From: Caulobacter radicis
Lineage (GTDB): Bacteria > Pseudomonadota > Alphaproteobacteria > Caulobacterales > Caulobacteraceae
NCBI RefSeq assembly: GCF_003094615.1
Contig: NZ_QDKO01000009.1
Location: 186,001 to 250,000, forward strand
Direction: 5' to 3'
DNA length: 64,000 nt
This document shows, piece after piece, positions 1 through 8,025 of this stretch. Position numbers and translations under genes: made by a program. Below the pieces are notes generated by a model, which saw nothing but the letters and a program-made list of their open reading frames with translations, did no database searches and had not been told where the DNA came from. Position 1 is the first letter of the stretch. Every line of letters begins with the position of its first letter.

Positions 1-104
1 GTTTCGCCAGCCCCAATTGGTAGCGCTAACCAAGCTCTACCTTGCCGTGCCGTGGCCGAAATGACGCAACCTCAGCTCAATTCGCTAAGCCGTTTCGGCC
101 GCGT

Positions 105-134
105 TTGACAGGCGGTGATGGCTGCGCCTATTCG
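105..134 (+). promoter_or_regulatory. Candidate promoter of the siderophore receptor gene
   Basis: A perfect TTGACA lies at 105-110, with TATTCG at 129-134 after 18 bases as a poor -10 match. The -35 is convincing and the -10 is not. It sits just upstream of the Fur-like box and the receptor start, which fits an iron-repressed promoter. Inferred from sequence only. Confidence 0.4.
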
Positions 135-139
135 CTTTT

Positions 140-158
140 GCGAGTCATTATCGTTATC
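140..158 (-). promoter_or_regulatory. Fur-box-like operator
   Basis: Read on the minus strand this is GATAACGATAATGACTCGC, which matches the 19-base consensus GATAATGATAATCATTATC at 14 positions, including an almost intact GATAAT-GATAAT half. It lies between the candidate promoter and the receptor start codon, where a bound Fur repressor would block transcription in iron-replete cells. The functional link is inferred. Confidence 0.55.
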
Positions 159-169
159 GCGAGAGCCCA

Positions 170-2275
170 ATGCCCTGCACCTTCCGCGCCCTTCTTCTGG
201 CCGCCGCGCTGAGCCCGGCCGTCCTGGCCGCCGCCGCCCATGCCGACGAGGCTCCGGCGGCCGAAGCGACGGCGGACAGCAACGTGGACGGGGTGGTGGT
301 GACCGGGGCCCGCGCTCGCTCCACCGGCGCGACCGGCCTGGATCTCAGCCTGCGCGAGACGCCGCAGTCGATGACCATCGTCGGCCAGCAGCAGATCCGC
401 GACTTCGGCCTGACCAGCGTCACCGACCTGCTGGACCGCGTGGTCGGCATCAATGTCGAGCGGGTCGAGACCGACCGCACCTACTTCAACGCCCGCGGCT
501 TCGACGTGACCAACTTCCAGGTCGACGGCGTGGGCCTGCCGCTGAACTGGGGCATCCAGTACGGCGAGATCGACACCATCCTGTTCGACCGGGTCGACGT
601 GGTGCGCGGGGTCAACGGCCTGACCACCGGCGTCGGCAATCCGTCGGCCACCGTCAACTACATCCGCAAGCGCCCGATCGCCGGCTTCCAGGCCTCGGCC
701 GCGGCCCAGTACGGTTCCTGGAACGACAAGCGCCTGGAGGCCGACGTCTCCGGCTCGCTGAACGCCTCGGGCACGCTGTCGGGCCGGCTGATCTACGCCA
801 ACCAGGACCGGGACTCCTATCTCGACCACTACAAGGTCAACCGGAACGTCTATTACGGCGTGCTGTCGTGGGACGTGACGCCGAAGCTGAACGTCACCGG
901 CGGCTATTCGCAGCAGGACAACCTTGCCACCGGCGTGCTGTGGGGCGCGCTGCCGCTGAGCTTCTCGGACGGCTCGCGCATCCCCTGGAAGCGTTCGGCC
1001 AGCACCTCGGCCGACTGGTCCTACTGGGACGTCAACGACAAGACCGCCTTCGTCGAGGCCAGCTACCTGTTCGACAACGACTGGGTCGCCAAGGCCACCT
1101 ACACCCACAAGGACGTCGAGCAGAACGCCAAGCTGCTCTACGCCTCGGGCTATCCGGACAAGACCACGGGCCTGGGCATCGGCGGCTTCGTCGGCCACTA
1201 CCCGTCGGAGTCCAAGCAGGACCTCGCGGACCTGACCTTCAACGGCCCGGTCTCGCTGTTCGGCCGCAGCCACCAGCTGGTGTTCGGCGCCAGCTACGCC
1301 GAGCAGACCCGCGAGGACTTCGCCTCGTCGGGCGCGACCTATCCGGCCTATCCGTCGGTCTATGACTGGGGCAGCGTCGCCGAGCCGACCACCTACACCG
1401 ACCTCTACTCGGCCGCCCAGATCAAGGATCGCCTGACCCGCGTGTTCGGCGCCGCGCACCTGAACTTCACCGACCGCCTGAAGGGCGTGGTGGGCTTCAA
1501 CGCCGTCGAGCAGAAGACGTCGGGCATATCGTACGGCGTCGACCAGGGCCGCACGGTGTCCAAGACCAGCCCCTATGCCGGCCTCGTCTTCGACCTGACG
1601 CCGCACGTGTCGCTGTACGGCAGCTACACCGACATCTTCAATCCGCAGGCCGAGGTCGACGCGAGCAACCGCAAGCTCGATCCGGTGCAGGGCGAAAGCT
1701 TCGAGGCGGGCGTGAAGAGCGAGTGGTTCGGCGGCAAGCTGTACGTCAGCGCGGCGGTGTTCAAGGTCGAGCAGCAGAACCTGGCGACCGCCGCCGGCAC
1801 GTTCGGCGCGGGCGATCCCGGCCCGGTGGGCTTCACCTACTACACGGGCGTCGACACCACCTCGAAGGGCTACGAGCTGGAGATCAGCGGCATGGTCACC
1901 GACCGCTGGCAGGTCAGCGGCGGCTGGACCCAGCTGTCGCTCGAGGACAAGGACGGCGAGGACGCCCGCACCTTCCTGCCGCGCAAGAGCCTCAAGGTCT
2001 CGACCACCTACAGCTTCCCGCAATGGCGCAACGCCAAGGTGGGCGCCTCGCTGCGCTGGCAGGACGAGATCTCGGGCCTCGACACCTTCGTGGTCACCCA
2101 GAAGGCCTACGCCGTGGTCGACCTGATGGGCAGCGCCGACCTGACCGACCAGATCAAGCTGACGGTCAACGTCCGCAACCTGTTCGACGAGTCGTACCTC
2201 AACAGCGTGATGTGGGGGCAGGCCTACTACGCCGCGCCGCGCAACGCGTCGGTTCGCCTTGACTATCGCTTCTAA
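170..2275 (+). CDS. TonB-dependent ferric siderophore receptor
   Basis: Outer-membrane receptor of about 701 residues that should import a ferric siderophore using TonB energy. Residues 1-25 form a signal peptide (MPCTFRALL...AAAAHA). The plug domain follows at about 45-165 (GVVVTGARAR, then RETPQSMTIV and VDVVRGVNGL). The rest is a 22-strand-type barrel ending in the canonical C-terminal phenylalanine (RLDYRF). The QSMTIV and GIQYGEIDTILFDRV segments are typical of FhuE/FpvA-type hydroxamate or pyoverdine receptors, but the exact ligand cannot be told. The ATG is used because the signal peptide starts there; the ribosome site (gagag) is weak. A Fur-like box lies just upstream and a PepSY membrane protein follows, supporting a role in iron uptake. 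Confidence 0.92.
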   Translation: MPCTFRALLLAAALSPAVLAAAAHADEAPAAEATADSNVDGVVVTGARARSTGATGLDLSLRETPQSMTIVGQQQIRDFGLTSVTDLLDRVVGINVERVETDRTYFNARGFDVTNFQVDGVGLPLNWGIQYGEIDTILFDRVDVVRGVNGLTTGVGNPSATVNYIRKRPIAGFQASAAAQYGSWNDKRLEADVSGSLNASGTLSGRLIYANQDRDSYLDHYKVNRNVYYGVLSWDVTPKLNVTGGYSQQDNLATGVLWGALPLSFSDGSRIPWKRSASTSADWSYWDVNDKTAFVEASYLFDNDWVAKATYTHKDVEQNAKLLYASGYPDKTTGLGIGGFVGHYPSESKQDLADLTFNGPVSLFGRSHQLVFGASYAEQTREDFASSGATYPAYPSVYDWGSVAEPTTYTDLYSAAQIKDRLTRVFGAAHLNFTDRLKGVVGFNAVEQKTSGISYGVDQGRTVSKTSPYAGLVFDLTPHVSLYGSYTDIFNPQAEVDASNRKLDPVQGESFEAGVKSEWFGGKLYVSAAVFKVEQQNLATAAGTFGAGDPGPVGFTYYTGVDTTSKGYELEISGMVTDRWQVSGGWTQLSLEDKDGEDARTFLPRKSLKVSTTYSFPQWRNAKVGASLRWQDEISGLDTFVVTQKAYAVVDLMGSADLTDQIKLTVNVRNLFDESYLNSVMWGQAYYAAPRNASVRLDYRF

Positions 2276-2301
2276 GAATCATTCCTAGAAACATCCTCAA
2301 G

Positions 2302-2329
2302 GAGCCGGCGCGAGCGATCGCGCCGGCTC
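2302..2329 (+). terminator. Strong hairpin after the receptor gene
   Basis: A perfect 12-bp stem (gagccggcgcga / tcgcgccggctc) with a GCGA loop lies between the receptor stop and the next gene. Only a short mixed T-rich tail (tgcttggtt) follows, so it may attenuate or stabilise message ends rather than terminate fully. Confidence 0.5.
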
Positions 2330-2360
2330 TGCTTGGTTCCGAGCAGATGGAGGCGGCCTC

Positions 2361-3683
2361 ATGGACGCGCGCAATCTCGACACGCCCTACGCGCCGCCCG
2401 TCTCGCCGCCGGTGCGCAAGGCCGCGGGCGTAGCCAAGGCCGTACGCGCGGCCGTGCGGCCGATCCTGACCTTCATCCACCGCTGGGTGGGTCTGATCAT
2501 GGCCGGCTTCCTGTTCATCTCCGGCGTCACCGGCGCGGTGATCTCGTGGGACCACGAGCTGGACGACGTGCTCAACCCGCACCTGATGCACGCCAGGACC
2601 GATGGCCCGGCCCTGCCGACCCTGGACATCGTCAAGGCGGTCGAGGCGCGCGATCCGCGGGTGATCGTCTCGTACTTCCCGCTGGTCGCCGAGCCGGGCG
2701 AGACCCTGGCCATCGGCGTCGACGCCCGCCAGGACCCCAAGACCGGCAAGCACTACGAGCTGGGCTACAATCAGGTGTTCGTCGACCCCGCGACGGGCGT
2801 CGAGCAGGGCCGGCGCGAGTGGGGCGCGGTCTGGCCGATCAAGACCGAGACCTTCGTCTCGTTCCTCTACGTACTGCACTACACGCTGCACATTCCCGAG
2901 TTCTGGGGCATCGACCGCTGGGGCATCTGGCTGCTGGGCGGGATCGCGGTGCTGTGGACGCTGGACTGCTTCGTCGGCTTCTACCTGACCCTGCCGGCCA
3001 GCGCCGCCAATGGTCGCAAGCCGGCCAAGAGCTTCTGGAGCCGCTGGAAGCCGGCCTGGCAGATCAAGACCAAGGCCAGCGCCTACCGGATCAATTTCGA
3101 CATCCACCGCGCCTTCGGCCTGTGGCTGTGGGGCGTGCTGTTCGTCGTGGCCTTCACGGCCTTCTCGCTGAACCTCTACAGCGAGGTGTTCTATCCGGTG
3201 ATGTCGAAGATCTCGAAGGTCTCGCCGACGCCGTTCGACACCCGCGTGCCGACCAGCCACGACAACCCGATCCTGCCCAGGCAGACCTACGAGACGATCA
3301 TCGCCAAGGCGCGGGCCGACGCGCAGGCGCGCGGCTTCACCGCCCCGGTCGGCGGGGCCTTCTATTCGGCCCACTACGGCATCTACGGCGTGGCCTTCCA
3401 CAAGGTGGGCGACGACCACGGGGCCGGCGGCGTGGGGCCGCCCTACCTCTATTACGACGGCGCCGACGGCCGTTACCTGGGCGAGCGCCTGCCGTGGAAG
3501 GGCACGGCGGCCGACATCTTCGTCCAGGCCCAGTTCCCGCTGCACTCGGGCCGGATCCTGGGCGTTCCGGGCCGCATCCTGATCTCGCTGACCGGCCTCG
3601 TCGTCGCCGCGCTCAGCGTCACCGGCGTGGTCATCTGGCTGAAGAAGCGCCGGGCCCGCGTGCTGCGGAAAAAGCCGGCTTAA
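2361..3683 (+). CDS. PepSY-associated TM helix membrane protein (PiuB-like)
   Basis: Inner-membrane protein of 440 residues in the PepSY/PepSY_TM family, whose members sit beside siderophore receptors and are thought to help ferric siderophore uptake or reduction. Visible parts are an N-terminal TM helix after HRWVGLIMAGF (about 45-65), a periplasmic PepSY-like stretch, a second TM near ILGGIAVLWTLDCFVGF, a third near LWLWGVLFVVAF, and a last TM at 405-428 (ILISLTGLVVAALSVTGVVI) before a basic tail. Conserved histidines in the helices (IHRW, LHYTLH, DIHRAFG) are typical of the family. GGAGG lies 8 bases before the ATG. It follows the receptor by 85 bases with a hairpin between them. Confidence 0.85.
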   Translation: MDARNLDTPYAPPVSPPVRKAAGVAKAVRAAVRPILTFIHRWVGLIMAGFLFISGVTGAVISWDHELDDVLNPHLMHARTDGPALPTLDIVKAVEARDPRVIVSYFPLVAEPGETLAIGVDARQDPKTGKHYELGYNQVFVDPATGVEQGRREWGAVWPIKTETFVSFLYVLHYTLHIPEFWGIDRWGIWLLGGIAVLWTLDCFVGFYLTLPASAANGRKPAKSFWSRWKPAWQIKTKASAYRINFDIHRAFGLWLWGVLFVVAFTAFSLNLYSEVFYPVMSKISKVSPTPFDTRVPTSHDNPILPRQTYETIIAKARADAQARGFTAPVGGAFYSAHYGIYGVAFHKVGDDHGAGGVGPPYLYYDGADGRYLGERLPWKGTAADIFVQAQFPLHSGRILGVPGRILISLTGLVVAALSVTGVVIWLKKRRARVLRKKPA

Positions 3684-3685
3684 GG

Positions 3686-3700
3686 GGGGGCAAAGCCCCC
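3686..3700 (+). terminator. Short GC hairpin after PepSY gene
   Basis: GGGGGC-AAA-GCCCCC immediately follows the stop codon. There is no T-run, so termination strength is doubtful. Confidence 0.35.
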
Positions 3701-3704
3701 ATGG

Positions 3705-3847
3705 CCGTCATCCCGGAAACGGCGAAGCCGTTATCCCGGACCTAGGGGACTGGGCGCGACGATGCGGTCTACTTCCTGTCAGGCGGCCAGAGCACTGCGG
3801 CGGCCCTGGGTCCCGGCTCTCCGCTTCGCTACGGCCGGGATGACGGG
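3705..3847. repeat. Intergenic palindromic element, family C
   Basis: An approximately 143-bp element bounded by inverted ends ccgtcatcccgg and ccgggatgacgg, with internal near-matching arms (gcgaagccg, cctaggg / ccctgggtcccgg, cttcgctacgg). It fills the gap between two convergent genes and carries no credible ORF. The layout resembles REP-like or MITE-like palindromes. It shares the gtcat-ccgg end motif style with family A, but its interior is different. Confidence 0.6.
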
Positions 3848-3856
3848 CAAGGAGGC

Positions 3857-4273
3857 TCAGCAGCTTGTGTGGCCGCCGCGGGTCCAGGCGGCGGAGGCTT
3901 CGGCGATCTGGCGCAGGACGGTCAGGTCGATGTCGGCCAGACGCTTGATGTAGACGCAGGACACGGCCGAGCGGTGCTTGCCGAGCTTCTCGAGCAGCGC
4001 CTCGCGCTCGGGAAAGTCGGAGGCGAAGTAGAGCACCAGCTCGGTCTTGCGCGGCGAGAAGCCCAGCAGGGGCCAGTCCATCGGCTTGGGGCCACCGGTC
4101 GAATAGGATCCGAAGCCGACGATCGAGGGCCCCCACATCACCGCGGGCGCGCCGGCGATCTCGCTCAGCAGGTCGCGCACCGCGCGGGCGTCGGCCTGGC
4201 GGGCCGGCGGCGAGGCGTCCAGGAAGTCGTCGACGCTGGCGTCCGTGGGGCGGGTCTTGGGTTCGGCGGCCAT
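3857..4273 (-). CDS. DUF1801 (YdhG-like) protein
   Basis: Cytoplasmic protein of about 138 residues with the DUF1801 pattern: SVDDFLDASPPARQADARAV, then MWGPSIVGFG, then the FSPRKTELVLYF segment and a C-terminal KRLADIDLTVLRQI. Members are small, widespread and functionally uncharacterised. The ATG at 4273 is chosen over one 15 codons upstream because GGGAG sits 6 bases before it. It faces the PepSY gene across a palindromic repeat and lies back to back with the AraC-type regulator, with about 150 bases between their starts. Confidence 0.8.
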   Translation of the reverse strand: MAAEPKTRPTDASVDDFLDASPPARQADARAVRDLLSEIAGAPAVMWGPSIVGFGSYSTGGPKPMDWPLLGFSPRKTELVLYFASDFPEREALLEKLGKHRSAVSCVYIKRLADIDLTVLRQIAEASAAWTRGGHTSC

Positions 4274-4423
4274 GGCGGGCTCCCGTGCGGCCGGGCGAGA
4301 GTGAGCGGGATCGAGCATCTTGCCAAGGTCCGGGTCGGCGCGGTTTGAGACGCCTGGTCGAATGATCGCGGGCGGATCGCGCTAAAGGGTTTGAACCCAC
4401 AGCTTGGCCACGGGGGGCGGAGC

Positions 4424-5500
4424 ATGCCGCACGACGTCCAGCCTGATCGCCTGCCGCACCTGGCCGCCAATATCGGCGCCGACTATGCCGACAGTTTCGC
4501 CGCCTGCCGTGAGCTGCTGGCGCTGATGTTCGAGCTGGACGCGTCGTCGCCGGACGGGCGCGCCGGCTACGCCATGGACTTCGCCCTCTACGACTACGGC
4601 CCGATCAAGCTGGGCATGTCGCGCGGACCGGCGTCGATCATGGTCCGCGGTCCCCAGCTCATCGCGCGGACGGGTGTCGACCAGTTCCACGTCCAATACT
4701 ATCGCAGCCACGGTTTCGTCCTGACGCTGGACGGCGCCGATCAGGAGGTCCGGCCGGGCGACATCTGCATGCTAGACCTGTCCCGTCCGGCGGCCCTGCG
4801 CACCGACGGGATCGACAACCTGTCGGCCATCGTCGCGCGGGACCTGCTGTCGCCGCTGCTGGCGGACGCGGGCGATGTCCACGGGCTGGTGCTGCGCCGC
4901 GACAGCGAGGCCGGCGTCGCCGTCCGCGAGCATCTGGACGAGATGTGGCTGCGCGGTCCCGAGTTGACGGTGGAGCAGGGGCTGGCGTGGAGCCGCTCGA
5001 CCGCGGCCCTGCTGGCCGGGGTCGTCCGGGCCAACACCCAGAGCCGGGCGGCGACCCGAGCCGAGCTGCGCAGGAGCCAGTTCCGCGCCATCCGCCGGCG
5101 CATCGACCGGGACATCGGCGACCCGGACCTCGGCCCGGCCGCGCTCGCCGGCCAATTCTATGTGACCCGCCCGACCCTCTACAGGATGTTCGAGCCCTAT
5201 GGCGGCGTCGGGCGCTACATCCTCGGGCGCAGGCTGACGGGCGCCTTCCGCGACCTGTCGGATCCGGTCCTGGCGCGGGAGCCGATCGCGGCGGTCCTGC
5301 GCCGATGGGGCTTCGAGAACCATACGGCGGCCGGGCGCGCCTTTCGCGCCACGTTCGGCATGACGCCCTCCGCCTGCCGATCCCAGGCCCTGGCCGTCCG
5401 TGCGAGCGGCGGCGCGGCCGGCGATGCGGCCTTCGACATTCCGTCCGAGGTGCCGGCGAACATCAGGGCGTTCCAGGGGCGCGCCGCGTCGAACGCGTAA
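4424..5500 (+). CDS. AraC family transcriptional regulator
   Basis: Regulator of about 358 residues. The N-terminal half is a cupin-like AraC-binding-like domain (about 40-190, with FHVQYYRSHGFVL and RPGDICMLDL). The C-terminal half carries the two helix-turn-helix units at about 240-335 (LAGQFYVTRPTLYRMF and the signature RRWGFENHTAAGRAFRATFG followed by MTPSACR). The ATG at 4424 is preceded by GGGGGGCGGA; an in-frame TTG 11 codons upstream is unlikely. Its target is unknown. The nearest candidate is the orphan gene converging on it downstream, because AraC proteins often control neighbours. Confidence 0.85.
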   Translation: MPHDVQPDRLPHLAANIGADYADSFAACRELLALMFELDASSPDGRAGYAMDFALYDYGPIKLGMSRGPASIMVRGPQLIARTGVDQFHVQYYRSHGFVLTLDGADQEVRPGDICMLDLSRPAALRTDGIDNLSAIVARDLLSPLLADAGDVHGLVLRRDSEAGVAVREHLDEMWLRGPELTVEQGLAWSRSTAALLAGVVRANTQSRAATRAELRRSQFRAIRRRIDRDIGDPDLGPAALAGQFYVTRPTLYRMFEPYGGVGRYILGRRLTGAFRDLSDPVLAREPIAAVLRRWGFENHTAAGRAFRATFGMTPSACRSQALAVRASGGAAGDAAFDIPSEVPANIRAFQGRAASNA

Positions 5501-5528
5501 AGGCCCCGCCGGCGACGGCGGGGCCTTT
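5499..5528. terminator. Bidirectional terminator between convergent genes
   Basis: A perfect 12-bp stem (aaaggccccgcc / ggcggggccttt) with loop ggcgac starts in the stop codon of the AraC gene. The A-run and T-run on its two sides allow termination in both directions. Confidence 0.75.
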
Positions 5529-5534
5529 GGCGGA

Positions 5535-6353
5535 TCAGCTCGCCGCCGTCGGCGCCGGCGGGGCGTCGACCGTCAGGGTGTATTGCATGGCGATGCGCGC
5601 ATTGCCGTTCTCGAGCGGCGGAAGATTGTCGCCGTCGAACCCGGTGAGAGCCTGGCTCAGCCCGGTCCAGTCGAGGTTTTCGCCCAGCCCCTTGTTGTTG
5701 AAATAGGCGAACACCTCGACCTGGATCTGCAGCGGATCGGCCGAATGCGGGCGGCACAGCAGCATCTGGGCCAGCAGGGGCGTCGTGCCCTGGGCTTCCA
5801 GCGAGCCCGCGGCGACGATGTATTCCCAATGGCCGATCGCGGAAGGGCCCACGTGCGATCGGTTGAGGATCTGGAGGTCCGAAACCGTGGTGCTCGTCGA
5901 GTGGGTCATCGTCTTGGAGCCGCCGAACGAGACGGAGATGCCGCCCTCGCTCGAGAAGCCGAAGCTGCCGGTGGCGGTCCAGCTGATGCTGTCGTCGTAG
6001 GTCGTCGACGCCACCGTGGTGTCCGGCTTGGCCGCGATCAGCTGCAATCCGGCCGGGGGCTCGGTCGGCGCGTCGTAGGTGACATACAGGCCGTAGCCGG
6101 CGGGCGCCCGATTGCCGACGGTCGCCAGCGAGCTTTGGCCGACCAGCTCGATCTGGAAGTAGTCGTAGACCTGGCTGCTGTTTTCCGGCTGCACGGAGAT
6201 CGGCTTGCAGTTGACGGAAAAGCCGAAGTCCCAGGCGCCGACCTCGGCGTTGCCGGGCCAGTGGTTCGCCAGCGGCTTCATGATGGTGGTGACCTGCGCG
6301 AGCAGGTTGTCGCTCGTGGTCGCGGCCGTGGTCGTCGTCATTCCGTCGGGCAT
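5535..6353 (-). CDS. Orphan protein with leukocidin/hemolysin-like stem pattern
   Basis: I do not recognise a family with certainty. The 272-residue product lacks a signal peptide and is Thr-rich at its start. At 121-160 it has alternating polar and hydrophobic residues (SISWTATGSFGFSSEGGI, then VSFGGSKTMTHSTSTTVSD), followed by LQILNRS and GHWEYIV. That order, a glycine/serine-rich amphipathic hairpin, then a T-x-S-D-x-x-I-x-N-x-S element, then W-x-Y, resembles the pre-stem region of bacterial leukocidin-type beta-barrel toxins. This is pattern inference, not a database match. The ATG at 6353 is chosen for the GGGGGGA upstream; an ORF start 25 codons earlier lacks support. It lies next to the convergent AraC gene. 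Confidence 0.7.
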   Translation of the reverse strand: MPDGMTTTTAATTSDNLLAQVTTIMKPLANHWPGNAEVGAWDFGFSVNCKPISVQPENSSQVYDYFQIELVGQSSLATVGNRAPAGYGLYVTYDAPTEPPAGLQLIAAKPDTTVASTTYDDSISWTATGSFGFSSEGGISVSFGGSKTMTHSTSTTVSDLQILNRSHVGPSAIGHWEYIVAAGSLEAQGTTPLLAQMLLCRPHSADPLQIQVEVFAYFNNKGLGENLDWTGLSQALTGFDGDNLPPLENGNARIAMQYTLTVDAPPAPTAAS

Positions 6354-6538
6354 CGGATCCCCCCAATGATTGGCTGTGCGGAAACGCTCCGCAGCGTCAG
6401 GCCGAGCGTGCGCTGACGGCCTCATCAATCAGAAATTGCACCGGGGTCTGGCCGTCGCAACAGGATCGGCGAGGCCGGCTTCAGATTGAGACGCATGGTC
6501 GAAACCCGGGAGGGAAGGGGCGTTCTCCAACGAAAAAC

Positions 6539-6559
6539 GCCCCCGGCGGAACCGGGGGC
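6539..6559 (-). terminator. Rho-independent terminator of cdnL
   Basis: A GCCCCCGG / CCGGGGGC stem with a 5-base loop lies about 30 bases past the cdnL stop. On the minus strand it is followed by gtttttcg, a clear T-run. Confidence 0.8.
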
Positions 6560-6590
6560 GTCTTCGAAAACGTCGTAGGCTCAGGAAGCC

Positions 6591-7097
6591 TTAGGCGGCC
6601 GTCTTGATCAGCGACTTGGTCAGGATGCCGATGGCGGCTTCGCGGTCGATGCGCTCGATGGCGGCGACTTCACGAGCCATGCGGTCCAGGGCCGATTCAT
6701 AGAGCTGGCGCTCCGAATAGGACTGTTCCGGCTGGTTCTCGGCGCGGTGCAGGTCGCGGACCACCTCGGCGATCGACACCAGGTCGCCCGAGTTGATCTT
6801 GGCTTCGTATTCCTGGGCGCGACGCGACCACATGGTGCGCTTCACGCGGGCGCGGCCCTTCAGGGTGGTCAGGGCCTGGCTGACGACGTCGCCTTCGGCC
6901 AGCGGGCGCAGGCCGGCGACCTTGGCTTTCTTGGTTGGGACACGAAGGGTCATCTTCTCATGGTCGAAGGTGATGACGTAAACCTCGAGCGACATCCCGG
7001 CCACTTCCTGGGTCTCGATGCCCTGGATCGTCCCCACGCCGTGGGCGGGATAGACGACGTGATCGCCGACCGAGAATTCCAGACCGCTCTTGCTCAT
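6591..7097 (-). CDS. cdnL: CarD/CdnL family RNA polymerase-binding regulator
   Basis: Cytoplasmic protein of 168 residues. The N-terminal CarD/Mfd-like RNAP-interaction domain spans about 5-65 (FSVGDHVVYPAHGVGTI), followed by a helical DNA-binding domain (KRTMWSRRAQEYEAKINSGD, then VVRDLHRAENQPEQSYSER). Family members bind the RNAP beta subunit and stabilise open complexes, notably at rRNA and growth genes; in Caulobacter the homologue is CdnL. The start is set at MSKSGLEF because GAGGACG precedes it and the family begins there; the longer ORF adds 32 residues of non-family sequence. It is transcribed in the same direction as fdxA, with a good terminator of its own. Confidence 0.93.
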   Translation of the reverse strand: MSKSGLEFSVGDHVVYPAHGVGTIQGIETQEVAGMSLEVYVITFDHEKMTLRVPTKKAKVAGLRPLAEGDVVSQALTTLKGRARVKRTMWSRRAQEYEAKINSGDLVSIAEVVRDLHRAENQPEQSYSERQLYESALDRMAREVAAIERIDREAAIGILTKSLIKTAA

Positions 7098-7413
7098 TCG
7101 TTCGTCCTCATAAAATTGGGCTTGCGCCCAAAACGCCGTTTCCAAACATTCCAAAAGGCGATAGCAACCCGTCCGTCGGAGAGGCGGGGCCAAGTCGGAT
7201 CAGGATTTGGAGTGTCTCTTAAGTCACCCTTCGCCTTCGATCGGGCGAGCCGTTGGAACGGCTGTCGTCTTCCACGAGACATGCAGGTGCGAGGCCGCAC
7301 CCGTCACGTCGAGGGCGACAATAGCATAAAAATCAGCCTCATGAAAGGCTTGCGACCCCAACCTGGGGTATGGCGGCCCTAAAGAGACCGCCAAACGCCG
7401 GATTTTGCGTGGA
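7098..7413. other. Gene-free stretch between fdxA and cdnL
   Basis: About 316 bases with no credible ORF. It must hold the cdnL promoter and the end of the fdxA message. I see only a weak TGGCGG/CCGCCA hairpin next to the fdxA stop and an AT-rich patch around 7316-7340. No convincing -35/-10 pair was found on the minus strand. Confidence 0.5.
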
Positions 7414-7755
7414 TCAGGAGCCCTTGCCGGGCTTTTCGCTGAAGTACTTTTCGAACTTGCCGGTCTCGCGCTCGAAGTCGGCGCGGTCGGCCGGCGGCTC
7501 GCCCTTCACGGTGATGTTCGGCCAGACCTTGGCGTATTCGGAGTTGATCCGCAGCCACTTGCCGTCGGCGTCGTCCTCGGTGTCCGGCTTGATGGCGTCG
7601 ACCGGGCATTCCGGCTCGCAGACGCCGCAGTCGATGCATTCGTCCGGATTGATCACGAGGGTGTTCTCGCCCTCGTAGAAGCAATCCACCGGGCACACCT
7701 CGACGCAGTCCATGAACTTGCAGCGGATGCAGGCGTCGGTGACGATGTAGGTCAT
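7414..7755 (-). CDS. fdxA: Seven-iron ferredoxin (ferredoxin II)
   Basis: Electron-transfer protein of 113 residues with one 3Fe-4S and one 4Fe-4S cluster. The cysteine patterns are [17 protein letters not shown] at 9-25 and [15 protein letters not shown] at about 41-55. The MTYIVTDAC start and the roughly 55-residue C-terminal extension ([15 protein letters not shown]) match the FdxA group of alpha- and gammaproteobacteria. Its redox partner is not apparent here. The ATG is clear although the ribosome site is weak. A TTGACA at 7825-7820 on the minus strand could be its -35, but no good -10 accompanies it. Confidence 0.95.
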   Translation of the reverse strand: MTYIVTDACIRCKFMDCVEVCPVDCFYEGENTLVINPDECIDCGVCEPECPVDAIKPDTEDDADGKWLRINSEYAKVWPNITVKGEPPADRADFERETGKFEKYFSEKPGKGS

Positions 7756-8025
7756 CGGAACTTGGCGGCTTTCTGGGACGGACGTAACGCGGCCGCGTTT
7801 TCGGAGCGACGGCGCCGAATGTCAATGCGGCGCCGCGTGCGAGGCCCGCAGGATTTCTCATGGCGCCCGCAGGGCGACAGGCAAAATCGTCGCCGATCCC
7901 GCTCCGTGTCGGCTTTCCGACGATGCACAACGGCGTTCGTCGAAAGATACCTTTTCTTATGGAAGAGCGTTTCAGTGTGCGGTTGAGGACGCGTCCAAGA
8001 ACAACGTCGGGAAGCCGACAGCAGA

